A stretch of 64,000 nucleotides of DNA from Dioscorea cayenensis subsp. rotundata (taxonomy: Eukaryota > Streptophyta > Magnoliopsida > Dioscoreales > Dioscoreaceae), in contig NC_052486.1 in assembly GCF_009730915.1 (NCBI RefSeq), positions 14,394,018 through 14,458,017 of the forward strand, written 5' to 3'. The notes below the pieces were generated by a model. It had not been told where the DNA came from. It ran no database searches and was given only the letters and a program-made list of their open reading frames with translations. How positions within the stretch are numbered: position 1 is the first letter of the stretch; every line of letters starts with the position of its first letter. Of this stretch, positions 23,283 to 33,121 are shown piece by piece. A program made the translations under genes and the position numbers.

Positions 23283-23890
23283 TCATCCGGAGAAGACACA
23301 TGGCCATGTGGAATTTCCACATGGGCGTCTGTTTCCGTTCAGAGCTCAACTTCTCCATCCTGAGAAGCCATAGGGGTGTATGAATGCCCGTCTGAGCAAT
23401 CTTGTGACGGTCATACGCCTGTGGTTAATTTCCGCACAGCCATGTGGATCTCTGCAGAGTCCCAAGGCTCCATCCTGAGAAGACACAGGGGCGTGTGAAT
23501 GCCCCTGTGGATGACCCTATGAATGGCAGATGGGCGTGAGTAATTTTCACATGCTCGTGTGAAACTTAGAGAGACTTCTATTCCACCCTCAGAGCACACA
23601 GGGGCATGTGAGTGCCCTTGTGAGTACCCCTTTGAATATCCACACGCTCGTGTGGAATTGCCACACTTAGAATTTTTCTAGGGAGGACGGAGACGCCATA
23701 GGGGCCTATGGATGCCCCTATGGGTCGGGCACATGGGTATGGAGAATTTTCACACACTAGTGTGGATGCATTTAGAGGCAAATTAAGCTATCCTGAGAGC
23801 ACATAGGGGCGTGTGTCTATCCCTGTGGGTGACCTTGTGGGAGTCACACGGGCGTGCGTAATTTCCACACGCCCGTGTGGATGCACAGAA
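23283..23890 (+). repeat. About 110-bp tandem array with paired hairpins
   Basis: Six degenerate units start near 23283, 23354, 23469, 23582, 23681 and 23789, each opening with a phrase like tccatcctgagaagacacag. Each unit carries one hairpin of type caggggcgtgtgaatgcccc and one of type cacacgggcgtg...cacgcccgtgtgg. Spacings are about 71, 115, 113, 99 and 108 bp. It is not coding; the minus-strand frames at 23411-23781 are a by-product of the GC words. Confidence 0.7.
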
Positions 23891-23946
23891 CACCAAGAGG
23901 TGTGGTTTTTCTTTAAAACCTACTCGCGCTTCATCATTATTTCACT

Positions 23947-24108
23947 CCCAAACAATCAAAGAGAGATCCAACTTAGGGATGATATGGGCGATGAGGTCGA
24001 TGAGCTCCTCTCAGTCGGGATTTGGTGATGTTTACTTTCTATTAGAGAGCCAACCATTCGCATGATGACGTTAGAAGTTCTTGAATCATTCGAGTTTGAT
24101 CGCTTATA
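23947..24108 (+). pseudogene. Possible start of an Athila ORF1-like gene, cut by gap
   Basis: After the array, one frame reads a region with SIREPTIRMMTLEVLESFEFD before the N run, interrupted by a stop upstream (near 24028). This pattern (REPT...LTLEFL.TF) resembles the additional ORF found in Athila-type elements. Only about 50 codons are visible, so the call is tentative. Confidence 0.4.
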
Positions 24109-25108
24109 NNNNNNNNNNNNNNNNNNNNNNNNNNNNNNNNNNNNNNNNNNNNNNNNNNNNNNNNNNNNNNNNNNNNNNNNNNNNNNNNNNNNNNNNNNNN
24201 NNNNNNNNNNNNNNNNNNNNNNNNNNNNNNNNNNNNNNNNNNNNNNNNNNNNNNNNNNNNNNNNNNNNNNNNNNNNNNNNNNNNNNNNNNNNNNNNNNNN
24301 NNNNNNNNNNNNNNNNNNNNNNNNNNNNNNNNNNNNNNNNNNNNNNNNNNNNNNNNNNNNNNNNNNNNNNNNNNNNNNNNNNNNNNNNNNNNNNNNNNNN
24401 NNNNNNNNNNNNNNNNNNNNNNNNNNNNNNNNNNNNNNNNNNNNNNNNNNNNNNNNNNNNNNNNNNNNNNNNNNNNNNNNNNNNNNNNNNNNNNNNNNNN
24501 NNNNNNNNNNNNNNNNNNNNNNNNNNNNNNNNNNNNNNNNNNNNNNNNNNNNNNNNNNNNNNNNNNNNNNNNNNNNNNNNNNNNNNNNNNNNNNNNNNNN
24601 NNNNNNNNNNNNNNNNNNNNNNNNNNNNNNNNNNNNNNNNNNNNNNNNNNNNNNNNNNNNNNNNNNNNNNNNNNNNNNNNNNNNNNNNNNNNNNNNNNNN
24701 NNNNNNNNNNNNNNNNNNNNNNNNNNNNNNNNNNNNNNNNNNNNNNNNNNNNNNNNNNNNNNNNNNNNNNNNNNNNNNNNNNNNNNNNNNNNNNNNNNNN
24801 NNNNNNNNNNNNNNNNNNNNNNNNNNNNNNNNNNNNNNNNNNNNNNNNNNNNNNNNNNNNNNNNNNNNNNNNNNNNNNNNNNNNNNNNNNNNNNNNNNNN
24901 NNNNNNNNNNNNNNNNNNNNNNNNNNNNNNNNNNNNNNNNNNNNNNNNNNNNNNNNNNNNNNNNNNNNNNNNNNNNNNNNNNNNNNNNNNNNNNNNNNNN
25001 NNNNNNNNNNNNNNNNNNNNNNNNNNNNNNNNNNNNNNNNNNNNNNNNNNNNNNNNNNNNNNNNNNNNNNNNNNNNNNNNNNNNNNNNNNNNNNNNNNNN
25101 NNNNNNNN
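24109..25108. other. Assembly gap (1000 N)
   Basis: Exactly 1000 N, the usual placeholder for a gap of unknown size. Left of it is an unfinished Ty3 element; right of it is sequence homologous to the DNA just after RLP-A. The gap should therefore hide the end of the Ty3 element and probably the 3' end of another RLP gene. Confidence 0.95.
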
Positions 25109-25952
25109 TATTATATATGTAAGTCAGAAACACATCAATGTGCTTGATCTTCCTGTGTTAGTGAAAGTTTTTCAGTGAGTATATATATACTTGACAAAAG
25201 CTTCTCAAAAGACAAAGCTTCAGTAAGTGATCATGGGTTCTTCAATTCTTCAACTAGTTTCTATGTTTTCTACAAGTTCGCTTTAATTTCTCTTGAATAT
25301 ACCTCACCATCAAAAAATTCTGGAGATATGCTCCATGTGGTTCTATAAATTACCTATTACACGACAATGGCAATTTGAGCTTGAGCAAGACAATTTTTCT
25401 GCAATATATACTGATCTCAGCCAACAATATATAAAAAGGTATGGGTCTATCTACTGTTTAATTAATTCTTGTTGTTAATGTTATTGATTACTCTGCCATC
25501 TAATTAATTATAGTGTTCCTTTACATGGCCAAGTTATAATAATTCTTCTTTCTCATGCAGTGGCCGGCATGCAACCATATATCAACCATGATTTTACAAG
25601 AGAGATACATCTATATATCTAATATTCTGATAACTTAATTAATATACTTCAAAGCATGCACAGAGAGCTTGCCTCCATTGTTGTTGTGGTATTCTCATAC
25701 TTCTCAGGGGTGAAGCACTAATTTTTCAAGTGTTATAAGAGGTTTGTTAAGTAGGATAATTTTTGATTATCTGTGCTTTAAATATTTACTAGGATTTGAC
25801 GAGGATGATTAATTGATGGTTAACAAGCAAGATTTATGCATTTGATTTTCGTCATAGAAATCAACCCACTGAGCTCTGATTTAACGCCAGCGGTGAGCTC
25901 CTCATGTTGGCTAAATTGTAAATAATTTTTAAGGCAAAAGTTCTAGCTTCTT
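25109..25952 (+). repeat. Duplicated RLP 3' flank, copy 1
   Basis: The sequence matches 42187-43120 (3' flank of RLP-A) with small indels, for example the phrases caatgtgcttgatcttcctg and tatatatacttgacaaa. It is AT-rich and non-coding. Copy 2 has about 110 bp near 42735-42850 missing here. It shows that the RLP-GST block was duplicated as a unit. Confidence 0.8.
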
Positions 25953-26702
25953 TTGATAAAGTGGATAAAGCACGATTTATTAAAATCGAAAAGTAATCTG
26001 AGGCGGAAAAACAAACCAAGAAGATTACAAGCAAAGTAGTGACTCAGCGGCAAAAATGCCGAACAAAGTCAAAACAACACAAGCAAAAACAAGAGTCCAC
26101 TTCAGAGTGGAAGGAACCAAGAAGGAACAACTCAGGGAAAGAACACCTGGAAGCAACCCAAGAATATTGGGGACTGGCATCTCTTCCCTCTGGACTCAAG
26201 AAACTCCGGACTCCTCTTGATTGTGTGAGAAGACTCTTCCGACGCCTTTGCCTTTTAAACAAGGGAATGCCGAGACCCAATTTAAAAACATATGAGAAAG
26301 CTTTAATGATCACGAGATAAACAATTAATAAAACAATCATAAAAATTCTACTATTACGCTCGAGCCAAAATATTCCAGAATTAAGGCCCTAGATAAGGTA
26401 TCGGTTATCTTGTTGTCCCCTATAGAGCTTGCTCCGCCATCGACCCAACAAGTCGATTAGGGATGGCAGGAGAGTCGATTAGAGCAAAAATCGCCTAAAG
26501 TGTTCCCAAATTTGAGCTGCAAAAGGCGGTGAATAAAAAGATGCTCCAGTAGTTTCAATGTCGTAAGCGGAGCATCTGCAGTAGCGATGAGGGGAGTTTA
26601 TTACATTTTTCAGCTTTGCGGATTATCGAGGGTAAGAATTTTGTTATCCCAAGCTAGCCAAGTAAATGTCTGTAAAGCAGAGCATACAAGTTCTAACTTC
26701 TT
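25938..26702 (-). mobile_element. LINE fragment, minus strand, with 15-bp TSD
   Basis: The insertion is 25953-26687. The 15 bases aagttctagcttctt (25938-25952) recur with one change at 26688-26702, and the matching uninterrupted site is present near 43100-43125 in copy 2. On the minus strand the translation has the zf-RVT pattern of plant L1 reverse transcriptases (FTWLAWDNKILTLDN, then EHLFIH), with several stops. The 3' end reads gctttatccactttatc. It is a 5'-truncated, dead LINE. Confidence 0.75.
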
Positions 26703-26739
26703 ATAATTATCATTGATAATGAGCGTATTTTTGCAAAAT

Positions 26740-27015
26740 TACAAAACTCAATATCCAAATCCATGACTACTTTTAAAGAGAACACCCTCATTTTTATTAG
26801 TAATTAGTTGTGTTTGTTTCCATAAAAATTGTAAAACTTTCTGTCCGTTCTACGAAATCCCAATAATATTTGAGGATTTATATGATAATAATGTCAGAAA
26901 GTCACAATTAATTTGGTAATATTTGACTTTGACTAACGGTGTATACACCCAAATTTGTGGTTTTTTGTTTTTGTTTTTTTTATGCGATGCTGAGATTGAG
27001 TGAGTGAGAGTAAGA
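26740..27015 (+). promoter_or_regulatory. GST-1 upstream region (duplicated)
   Basis: This region matches 29351-29626 and 43200-43485 directly before the first exon of the other GST copies (shared phrases aacaccctcatttttatta and gcgatgctgagattga). It is the ancestral GST promoter and 5' leader. No clear TATA box position can be assigned. Confidence 0.55.
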
Positions 27016-27596
27016 ATGGCGAAGTTGAAGGTCTCGCCCGATCGAGTGTTACTGACCATCGTGAGCGATCCTCATTTTTTGCAAGTAATTTTTCAAATTT
27101 TAACAATATCATGGTTTCAATTTCCTCTTTATTTGTATTCTTTACCAATTTACAGTGATAATTACGAAAAAAAGTATTTCTCATACTTGTTTATTTGAGC
27201 TCATATCTGCTTATTTTACTTTGAATATATATGCTTATTTTTACTTGAATATATATATATATATATATTCTCTTTTTAGATGCAGATAGGGATTGATTTT
27301 GAGGAGGTGAGGGGTGGATCTCTCTAGAGGGTCAACATGAAATCCTCAATTCAAAAGTAGTTTGCTTGGAAATCCTTCTTGAGTTTGTAGTTCATGAAAT
27401 TTCATTTTAATCGCATGTTTGTTCTTTGTGGTTACAGGCGTGTCAACTGGATGGGTGTTACTTTATTATCCTCTAAAAAGATCATTTTTTTATTTCGGGA
27501 AAATTTTAATTGATGGTTGTGCACTGCTTTTGCAGAAATAAATCCAATGAGGCAAGTTCCAGCAATTGTTGATGGAAGGTTTAAGTTGTTTGAGAG
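27016..27596 (+). pseudogene. GST-1: theta-class glutathione transferase fragment (exons 1-3)
   Basis: Exon 1 (27016-27084) starts MAKLKV but is frameshifted relative to the other copies after about codon 11. Exon 2 (about 27280-27356) has indels, an in-frame stop and a lost donor site. Exon 3 (27536-27596) is intact and encodes the glutathione-site segment INPMRQVPAIVDGRFKLFE. Exons 4-7 are missing because sequence changes to GC-rich LINE-like DNA from about 27612. In the family the enzyme conjugates or reduces hydroperoxides with glutathione, and plant theta forms are often peroxisomal or nuclear. This copy cannot make protein. It is the first GST of the array. Confidence 0.85.
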
Positions 27597-27611
27597 GTAA
27601 TCCATATTTTC

Positions 27612-29350
27612 TTCAATCCAATGAGGACCCACATTTTCGCTAATGGGCGGAGACGTCCGTCTCCGCGTTGATCGATGGGCGGCGGTGTGCGTGCCGGTCT
27701 CGCTTCCTTGACCCAGGCGAGTCGAGGAGGAGGAGATGGAGGTTCCTTGGCCCTTTGACCTCGAGAAGGAAGATGATGGGGCGTTGTTGGCATTCTTTGA
27801 CCGATGTTCGGTGACAGGAGATCTGGAAGCCTTGGCGATGGTGTCCTCACTTTGGGGAGGCGGTGGAGCTTGGCTCCCGTCCCGATGGCACCTAATTCAC
27901 TATGAGTATGGCGAGGAGGAAGAGGATGGTGTTGTTGACTCATCCTTGGAGTCTTCGTTTAGGAGTGGAGAGTGTATCCCGATGGCGAGTGTTGAGGCGG
28001 TGCAGTGTGGCTTCCAGCAAAGGGGTGGTGGAGGCCATTCCGGTTGTGGATCTGGTGGAGTGGGACTCCCACGTCGGAGAGAAGCTCGGTTACCAGAACG
28101 GAGGGGAGGTTATGGCTGTGATGAAGCAGTGCACCCATGAGATCTCTGATCGGGAGAAGGGTAAGCAACCTTTGGGTTTTGTCAGCGGGAATCCGGGTAA
28201 GGTCGGGTGAGGGCCGGACCCGGTGAAGCAGCTCACGTCCACGAGATCGGGATGGTGGTTCTTTGTTGGGCGCGTTGTGCGGAGTTTTCGGGTGGCGATG
28301 CTATAGGTCAAGCCAGCTCCCATGGCGTTCGTGTTAACATTCCTGGTGCTATGGAGGTTAACAAGGACGGGAAGATGACGAAGGATGGGATGGTGGAGCA
28401 TGGCTCCCACCGAGTTGCACCGGCGGCGTCCTATCGGCCGAGAACTGAGAGTGGGACCGGCGGTCTATTGAATGCTCGGGAGAGGCGGAGGTTTTCGAGG
28501 CAGGGCTCGAACCTCCGGCGTAGTCTCGTGACTCGACCCGATGTCGGGGCTGCGATGAATTCTAAACCTCGCCGTGATCGACTTACGGTTGGCCAAAGAA
28601 AAGTTAGTGAGCGGTGGCGGCGGGCAGAGTCGAGGGTTCCCTAATCACGATAAGAGCGTGCGGATTTTTAAAAGCGAGGCATGCATGAAGAATCACGTGA
28701 TGTTGGATCACGTGGTAATCGGATTCATTTTTCACAAAGGTGGAGATCGAGTGGCCAAAGAAGGATCTTTGTGGGCTGGATTGTTGGACCCAATCACATT
28801 AGGGAGGACACAGGAGTTTCTCCGATTTGGGAAATCATAACATCTTTGGATAATTGTGATCCTCTTCTTTTTGTGTGAGGTGAAGTACGTGACTTGGGCG
28901 GGGTCTCTCTAAGAATCGGCCGGATGGTGTTTCCATGGTGAATGGGCACAGCTTAGCCCGATGGGCCAATAATGCAATTTAATGGAGAATTGGATTTGGT
29001 CTCAAGGACAGGGATTTGGGCCCGAAGCTGGGGGCGTGGGCCTTAGTGATACTCTTGTGGTGGTAAAAGGTGGAGATCCCTCCATGTGGCCGGGATTGTG
29101 ATGGGGACAGGAAGGAGGAGTCTTCATCCAAAAATTGAGGAAACATCTTTTGGGAAGGGTGTGGATCGCGGGTCCTATTCGGATGAAGGCACGTCCGGAG
29201 AATGTACAATTTCTTGGGATGAATCGGTTCGACCTATTTTTCCTTCTCCAGTGGGTTTCTCCTGGGCTTTTTTGGAAGGAGTTTTCTCATCTTCTTCTAA
29301 TTAGTTTTTTATTTTGTTGAGCTTTGGCTCTTTTGTCCAAAAAAAAAAAT
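27612..29350 (+). mobile_element. GC-rich LINE-like insertion with poly(A) tail
   Basis: About 1.7 kb of GC-rich DNA interrupts the AT-rich GST copy and ends gctcttttgtcc followed by 11 A (29340-29350). Open frames on the plus strand (27736-28140, 28207-28644) have no domain I can name. No reverse transcriptase is seen. Poly(A) end, base composition and the ORF1-like low-complexity frames suggest an internally deleted LINE. The sequence right of the tail belongs to another GST copy (upstream part), so no target duplication can be shown. Alternatives are a retrocopied gene fragment. Confidence 0.5.
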
Positions 29351-29633
29351 CATGAAATCCATGCTACTTTTGCGAGAACACCCTCATTTTTATTAGTAAT
29401 TAGTTGGGGTTGTTTCCATAAAATTGTAAAACTTTCTGTCTGTTCTACTTCTACAGAAATCCCAATAAAAATTTGGTAAAATTATATTAATGTTTGAGGA
29501 TTCATATGATAATAATGTCAGAAAAGTCACAATTAATTTGGTAATATTTGACTTTGACTGACGGTGTACACACCCAAATTTTTGGTTTTTTTAATGCGAT
29601 GCTGAGATTGAGTGAGTGGGAGAAAGAATGGTT

Positions 29634-31530
29634 TCATTTTTAATTTTTATTTTTATTTTATGAAAAGGTGGATAAACCACATCGATAAAAGGAAAAATGG
29701 AGCAGAACAAAAGTACAACAACAACACAAGGAAGCACCACTAGATGTGGTACAACAAACAAAGATAGGCAAAACAACGGACAAACACAATAAAGAACAAA
29801 AAGGGGCTGACAGGACCCCCACCAAGAGCGAGACAAAATGACTAACTCTCCAATTGAGAAGGCGCCTCCTCGGCCGCTGAGCCCTCACAGAGCTCAGCCG
29901 ATCTCTGACCCACGAACTCAGGACTCAGCTCGATGGTACCAATTTGCTCCTCTATCTTCTTTTTGGAACCCTCTGAAATAGTTTCCTCTAAATCTTCCCA
30001 TGCCACTTTCTTCTTTGCCGAGCGTGGTAGATCCGCCACAAACCCCGCCTTTTCATTCCACTTAGAAGAGGGAATCTTCTGTCTCTCACTGCGCCTGGTT
30101 CCCGGATTTGGCACCTTAGGGTCAGCAGCACTGTTCTTCTGTAACCCAAGCATAAAAGCCCTGAGATTTCTTTCGAACTCAAACACTAAATCATCATATT
30201 CGATCTCATCAGGCAAATCACTATCCACTGGGGTCATCCTCCCTCTCATCGTCTATCCTGGAACTAGGACCACTAACACCATCTGAAGACCCATGAACAT
30301 TATCTGGAATAAACGCCCGAACTCCAGACAAAAAATTCCAAGAAAAACCAAGTGGCGGAGCCAAAGCAGGTGGGGCATTAGTAACACCCTGTTCCACACT
30401 CTTAGACACAAAATCACCACTCTTAGAAACCTCCTCGTAAGCCTCCTGAAGGTCCTTCTTCCTTGGCCCAATAGCCTTTCCAGGCCCAGCAACCTCAACC
30501 TTCTTAAAATGGGCCGAGAAAAGGCCCACATCACAAATAAAAAAAGAATCCACATAATCTCCTCTCGGGCCTGAAGAAAACCCAACTTCAATAGCTAACC
30601 AACCCTCCAACACTGGACACAAATTAGTGACAATAGGGGTCTACAAAAACCGAGCCCGACCCACGATCTTTTATCAACTAACCCTATCCCTCTTGAGATA
30701 CAACCTCGGACTGACCGAAGTTAGCCCTGCCAACCTCAACCAATGTTGCCACTCCACCTATCACTGGTTTCTAGGCCCTCTCTGAGCGAGCCACCCCACA
30801 TTCGACACCGCACCTTCTCAAGCCGTCCGCCAAAGGACCAGCATCACCCCTGGAACCATCGGTCCTTCCCCGCCGATCGATGTGACCGTTAGTTCCAGAC
30901 CTCTTTGTACGTTTGCGATGCTTCAGCAGTTCAATGCCATCGTGGGAGCACCACTCCACCACCGCCGACCGGGAGAGACGCTCAATCGGCTCCTGAAGCT
31001 TCCGGGCAAGAATCTCGAGGTTAGGAAGGGAGTCGAGCTCAACCATTCCCGCATCCGACCTAGTCAAGCAACCCTCATTGTATGTCTCAGCCCCTCTCCT
31101 TCAGGCGATATGTTTGAGCCCCCGGATCACCCAGTTATTGCTGCACGATGGCACCCCTCACCACCCTCGCAAGGCACGCGGCCATGACATGGTGGGTGAG
31201 CTCCCTGCAGATTACCTATTTCCTCATGTGTCTCTCCATGCGTGCCATCAACCCCAACCTCCCCAGAATCTACCAACATGTATCGTCCTTGCTGTACCTT
31301 CACCTCGTCGGTGAGAGTATCATGGTGGTCAAACAATTCCTCCAAGTCCCATGGTGTCGGGTCCAACGGTGCAGACAGCACACCAATATCTCCCTCCTCA
31401 CTATCCAAAGACCACAAGGAGTCCCTGTTGCAGGGCGAAGAGGAGAAACTCACAACATAGTAGATTAATTGGCCATCAGGCGTGAAAGTCAGGCGGACAT
31501 CACCATTCATCTCAGGAACTAGTGTTTAAA
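29634..31530 (-). mobile_element. LINE-like insertion, minus strand, in GST-1b exon 1
   Basis: On the minus strand this insert ends with gtggtttatccaccttttca and an A-rich tail (29634-29660 on the plus strand). The same terminal phrase is found in the 45-bp insertion at 43876-43920, so both are LINE 3' ends. The body is GC-rich with minus-strand open frames (30249-29842, 30622-30221, 31510-31127) rich in charged residues and without a recognisable domain; no reverse transcriptase is seen. It is inferred to be an internally deleted LINE holding ORF1-like sequence. The left (5') boundary near 31530 is approximate. Confidence 0.55.
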
Positions 31531-31565
31531 TTTGTATCTTAACAAGCTAGGCAGGACTGGCCCCT

Positions 31566-31864
31566 GCTTTTCATTTGCGCTTGAATGGTTTCAATTTCGT
31601 TTTTCTTTGTCTTCTTTGCCAATTTCTGTTGATAATTCTAAAAAAATTATTTCTCATACTGTTTTGCTTGAGCTCATATCTGCTTATTTTTTTCTTCATA
31701 TATATATATATATATATATAGGCGTGGACCGCCCTCAGCTTTTCATTTGCGCTTGAATGGTTTCAATTTCGTTTTTCTTTGTCTTCTTTGCCAATTTCTG
31801 TTGATAATTCTAAAAAAATTATTTCTCATACTGTTTTGCTTGAGCTCATATCTGCTTATTTTTC

Positions 31865-31900
<36 letters not shown>
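31566..31900 (+). repeat. Tandem duplication of GST intron 1 with AT microsatellites
   Basis: Two nearly identical units of about 155-163 bp (31566-31720 and 31738-31900) each begin gcttttcatttgcgcttgaa and end in an (AT)n run. A single copy of the unit is present in GST-2 (43565-43700). The duplication is local and recent. Confidence 0.8.
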
Positions 31901-31901
<1 letters not shown>

Positions 31902-32105
31902 TCTTTTTAGGATGAATGGGATTGATTTTGAGAAGGTGAGGGTGGATCTCTCCAAGGGTCAATATCGAAATCCCCAATTCCAAGGTATTTGCTTGGATAT
32001 CCTTCTCCAGATTTGTAGTTCATGAGAAATTTCATTTTAATATGCATATTTGTTGCTCAAGTTTTGAAGTCTGTCAACTGGATGGGTCTTACTTTATTAT
32101 CCATT

Positions 32106-32780
32106 ACGGAGTTTGGGCTCCACGAGATGACCTTCTCTTTAAGTCTCTCTTGATCTTTTATAATTATTGAAGACTTTGAACTTTCAAAGTCTTTTACATA
32201 GAAACGTTGATAGTTTTGGTGCTTATAAAGAAATGTTTACACTTCACTAATTCAAGATGTTCTGTGTCAACTTAATCAAAAATCAATGTTCATGGAGAAA
32301 TGCTAGTCTTCACTTTTATATTGCTCATGTTTTTTTTTTACCACCATATTAGGAAATGAGAGGACACTAAAAACATAATCAATATAAAAATATATTTTTA
32401 ATTAGTAAGCATTATTTAACATTGTAATAATAACCTAGCCGCTAAGACAATTGAATGCCAAAGATCAAAGATTTGACTTATTCCTAATACATTGGTTGAG
32501 TCATAAAATTAAAAATATATGTTTAAAGTGTTTTATCTAAATTATCACAAAAATATAAAATAAATAAATAAATAAATGTAAACAGTATTATGATTTGAGA
32601 TGATGAAATCAAGTTGAAAAATCCCACAATTTTAGCATAGAAAGGAAAATAGCAAATGGTTGCATATTCTTGAAGACAATGGAACAAAAGGATTAGAACT
32701 TCAGACCAAAAGATTATTCAACTAACAAAAAGCATCACATTAATCGTCAATAAGAGAGGGACAAATTTGCTGATCACATT
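32106..32780. other. AT-rich intergenic DNA, no gene
   Basis: No coding signal, RNA gene or mobile element end is seen between the GST-1b fragment and the RLP-A upstream region. A taaa microsatellite lies at 32557-32576. Confidence 0.5.
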
Positions 32781-33121
32781 AGGCTTAGTTTTTAATCACA
32801 AAATTATATACTCTGAAATGCAAGACTTTTTTCTATTATATGAGTAGAACAAATTTGCCATTAAAATTGAAAAGTCTTTTTTTTTTCATTAGACTATTCC
32901 ACAAATACAGGAAAAGTCTTTCCTCTGTTCCTATCTTCACCTTATTTTCTTAATTTCTGATCACATTACTTTTTAAAAAATTTATTATACTGGACCCACA
33001 AGCATAGAATTTTCCACACAAAGGCGTACTTAAGGTTGTACATATATATATATATATATATATAAAGAAATAATGCAAGAGGGGAACCAGAAAAAATTAT
33101 TACACATCTTTGAAAAAACAA
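32781..33121 (+). promoter_or_regulatory. RLP-A upstream region with expanded TATA microsatellite
   Basis: The region matches the upstream region of RLP-B (58765-59099), including the phrase attttccacacaaaggcg directly before the TATA element. In RLP-A the TATA element is replaced by an (AT)n run (33042-33064) followed by aaagaaataatgc; in RLP-B it is the short tatatatataaagag. The first ATG of the long frame follows at 33122, about 60 bases downstream in both genes. Confidence 0.6.

Larger units (their letters stand above)
14791..24108 (+). mobile_element. Athila-like Ty3 element, 5' LTR to assembly gap
   Basis: The element starts with a 1700-bp LTR, a tRNA-Asp-type primer site, then decayed gag, protease, the conserved 3' block at 22975-23012 and a hairpin array. 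Reverse transcriptase, RNase H and integrase are absent between the protease (to about 22897) and the 3' block, so it too was pol-deleted. The end of the element and its 3' LTR fall in or beyond the N gap. Two nested minus-strand solo LTRs (18882-22642) interrupt the protease reading frame. Confidence 0.85.
29351..31984 (+). pseudogene. GST-1b: second GST 5' fragment, split by LINE-like insert
   Basis: The stretch 29351-29632 repeats the GST upstream region to the first ATG (agaaagaatgg at 29623-29633). A minus-strand LINE-like insertion follows directly. Intron 1 resumes near 31566 in two tandem copies, and exon 2 is intact at 31911-31984 (MNGIDFEKVRVDLSKG) with a good acceptor and a good gtattt donor. 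Intron 2 is lost after about 32105, where unrelated DNA starts. Exon 1 and exons 3-7 are not found, so this is a non-functional fragment. Confidence 0.75.

Noticed and set aside
23411..23781. Minus-strand small frames rich in cysteine and arginine
   Set aside because: They are translations of the tandem hairpin array.
23283..23890. CRISPR-like array
   Set aside because: Units are degenerate, about 110 bp, without unique spacers, in plant retrotransposon DNA.
24042..25178. Three long open frames of about 360 codons
   Set aside because: They consist almost entirely of the N run and carry no information.
29842..30622. Minus-strand host protein gene
   Set aside because: The frames are enclosed between a LINE-type 3' end and GST sequence, without a recognisable domain or ATG-to-stop gene structure.
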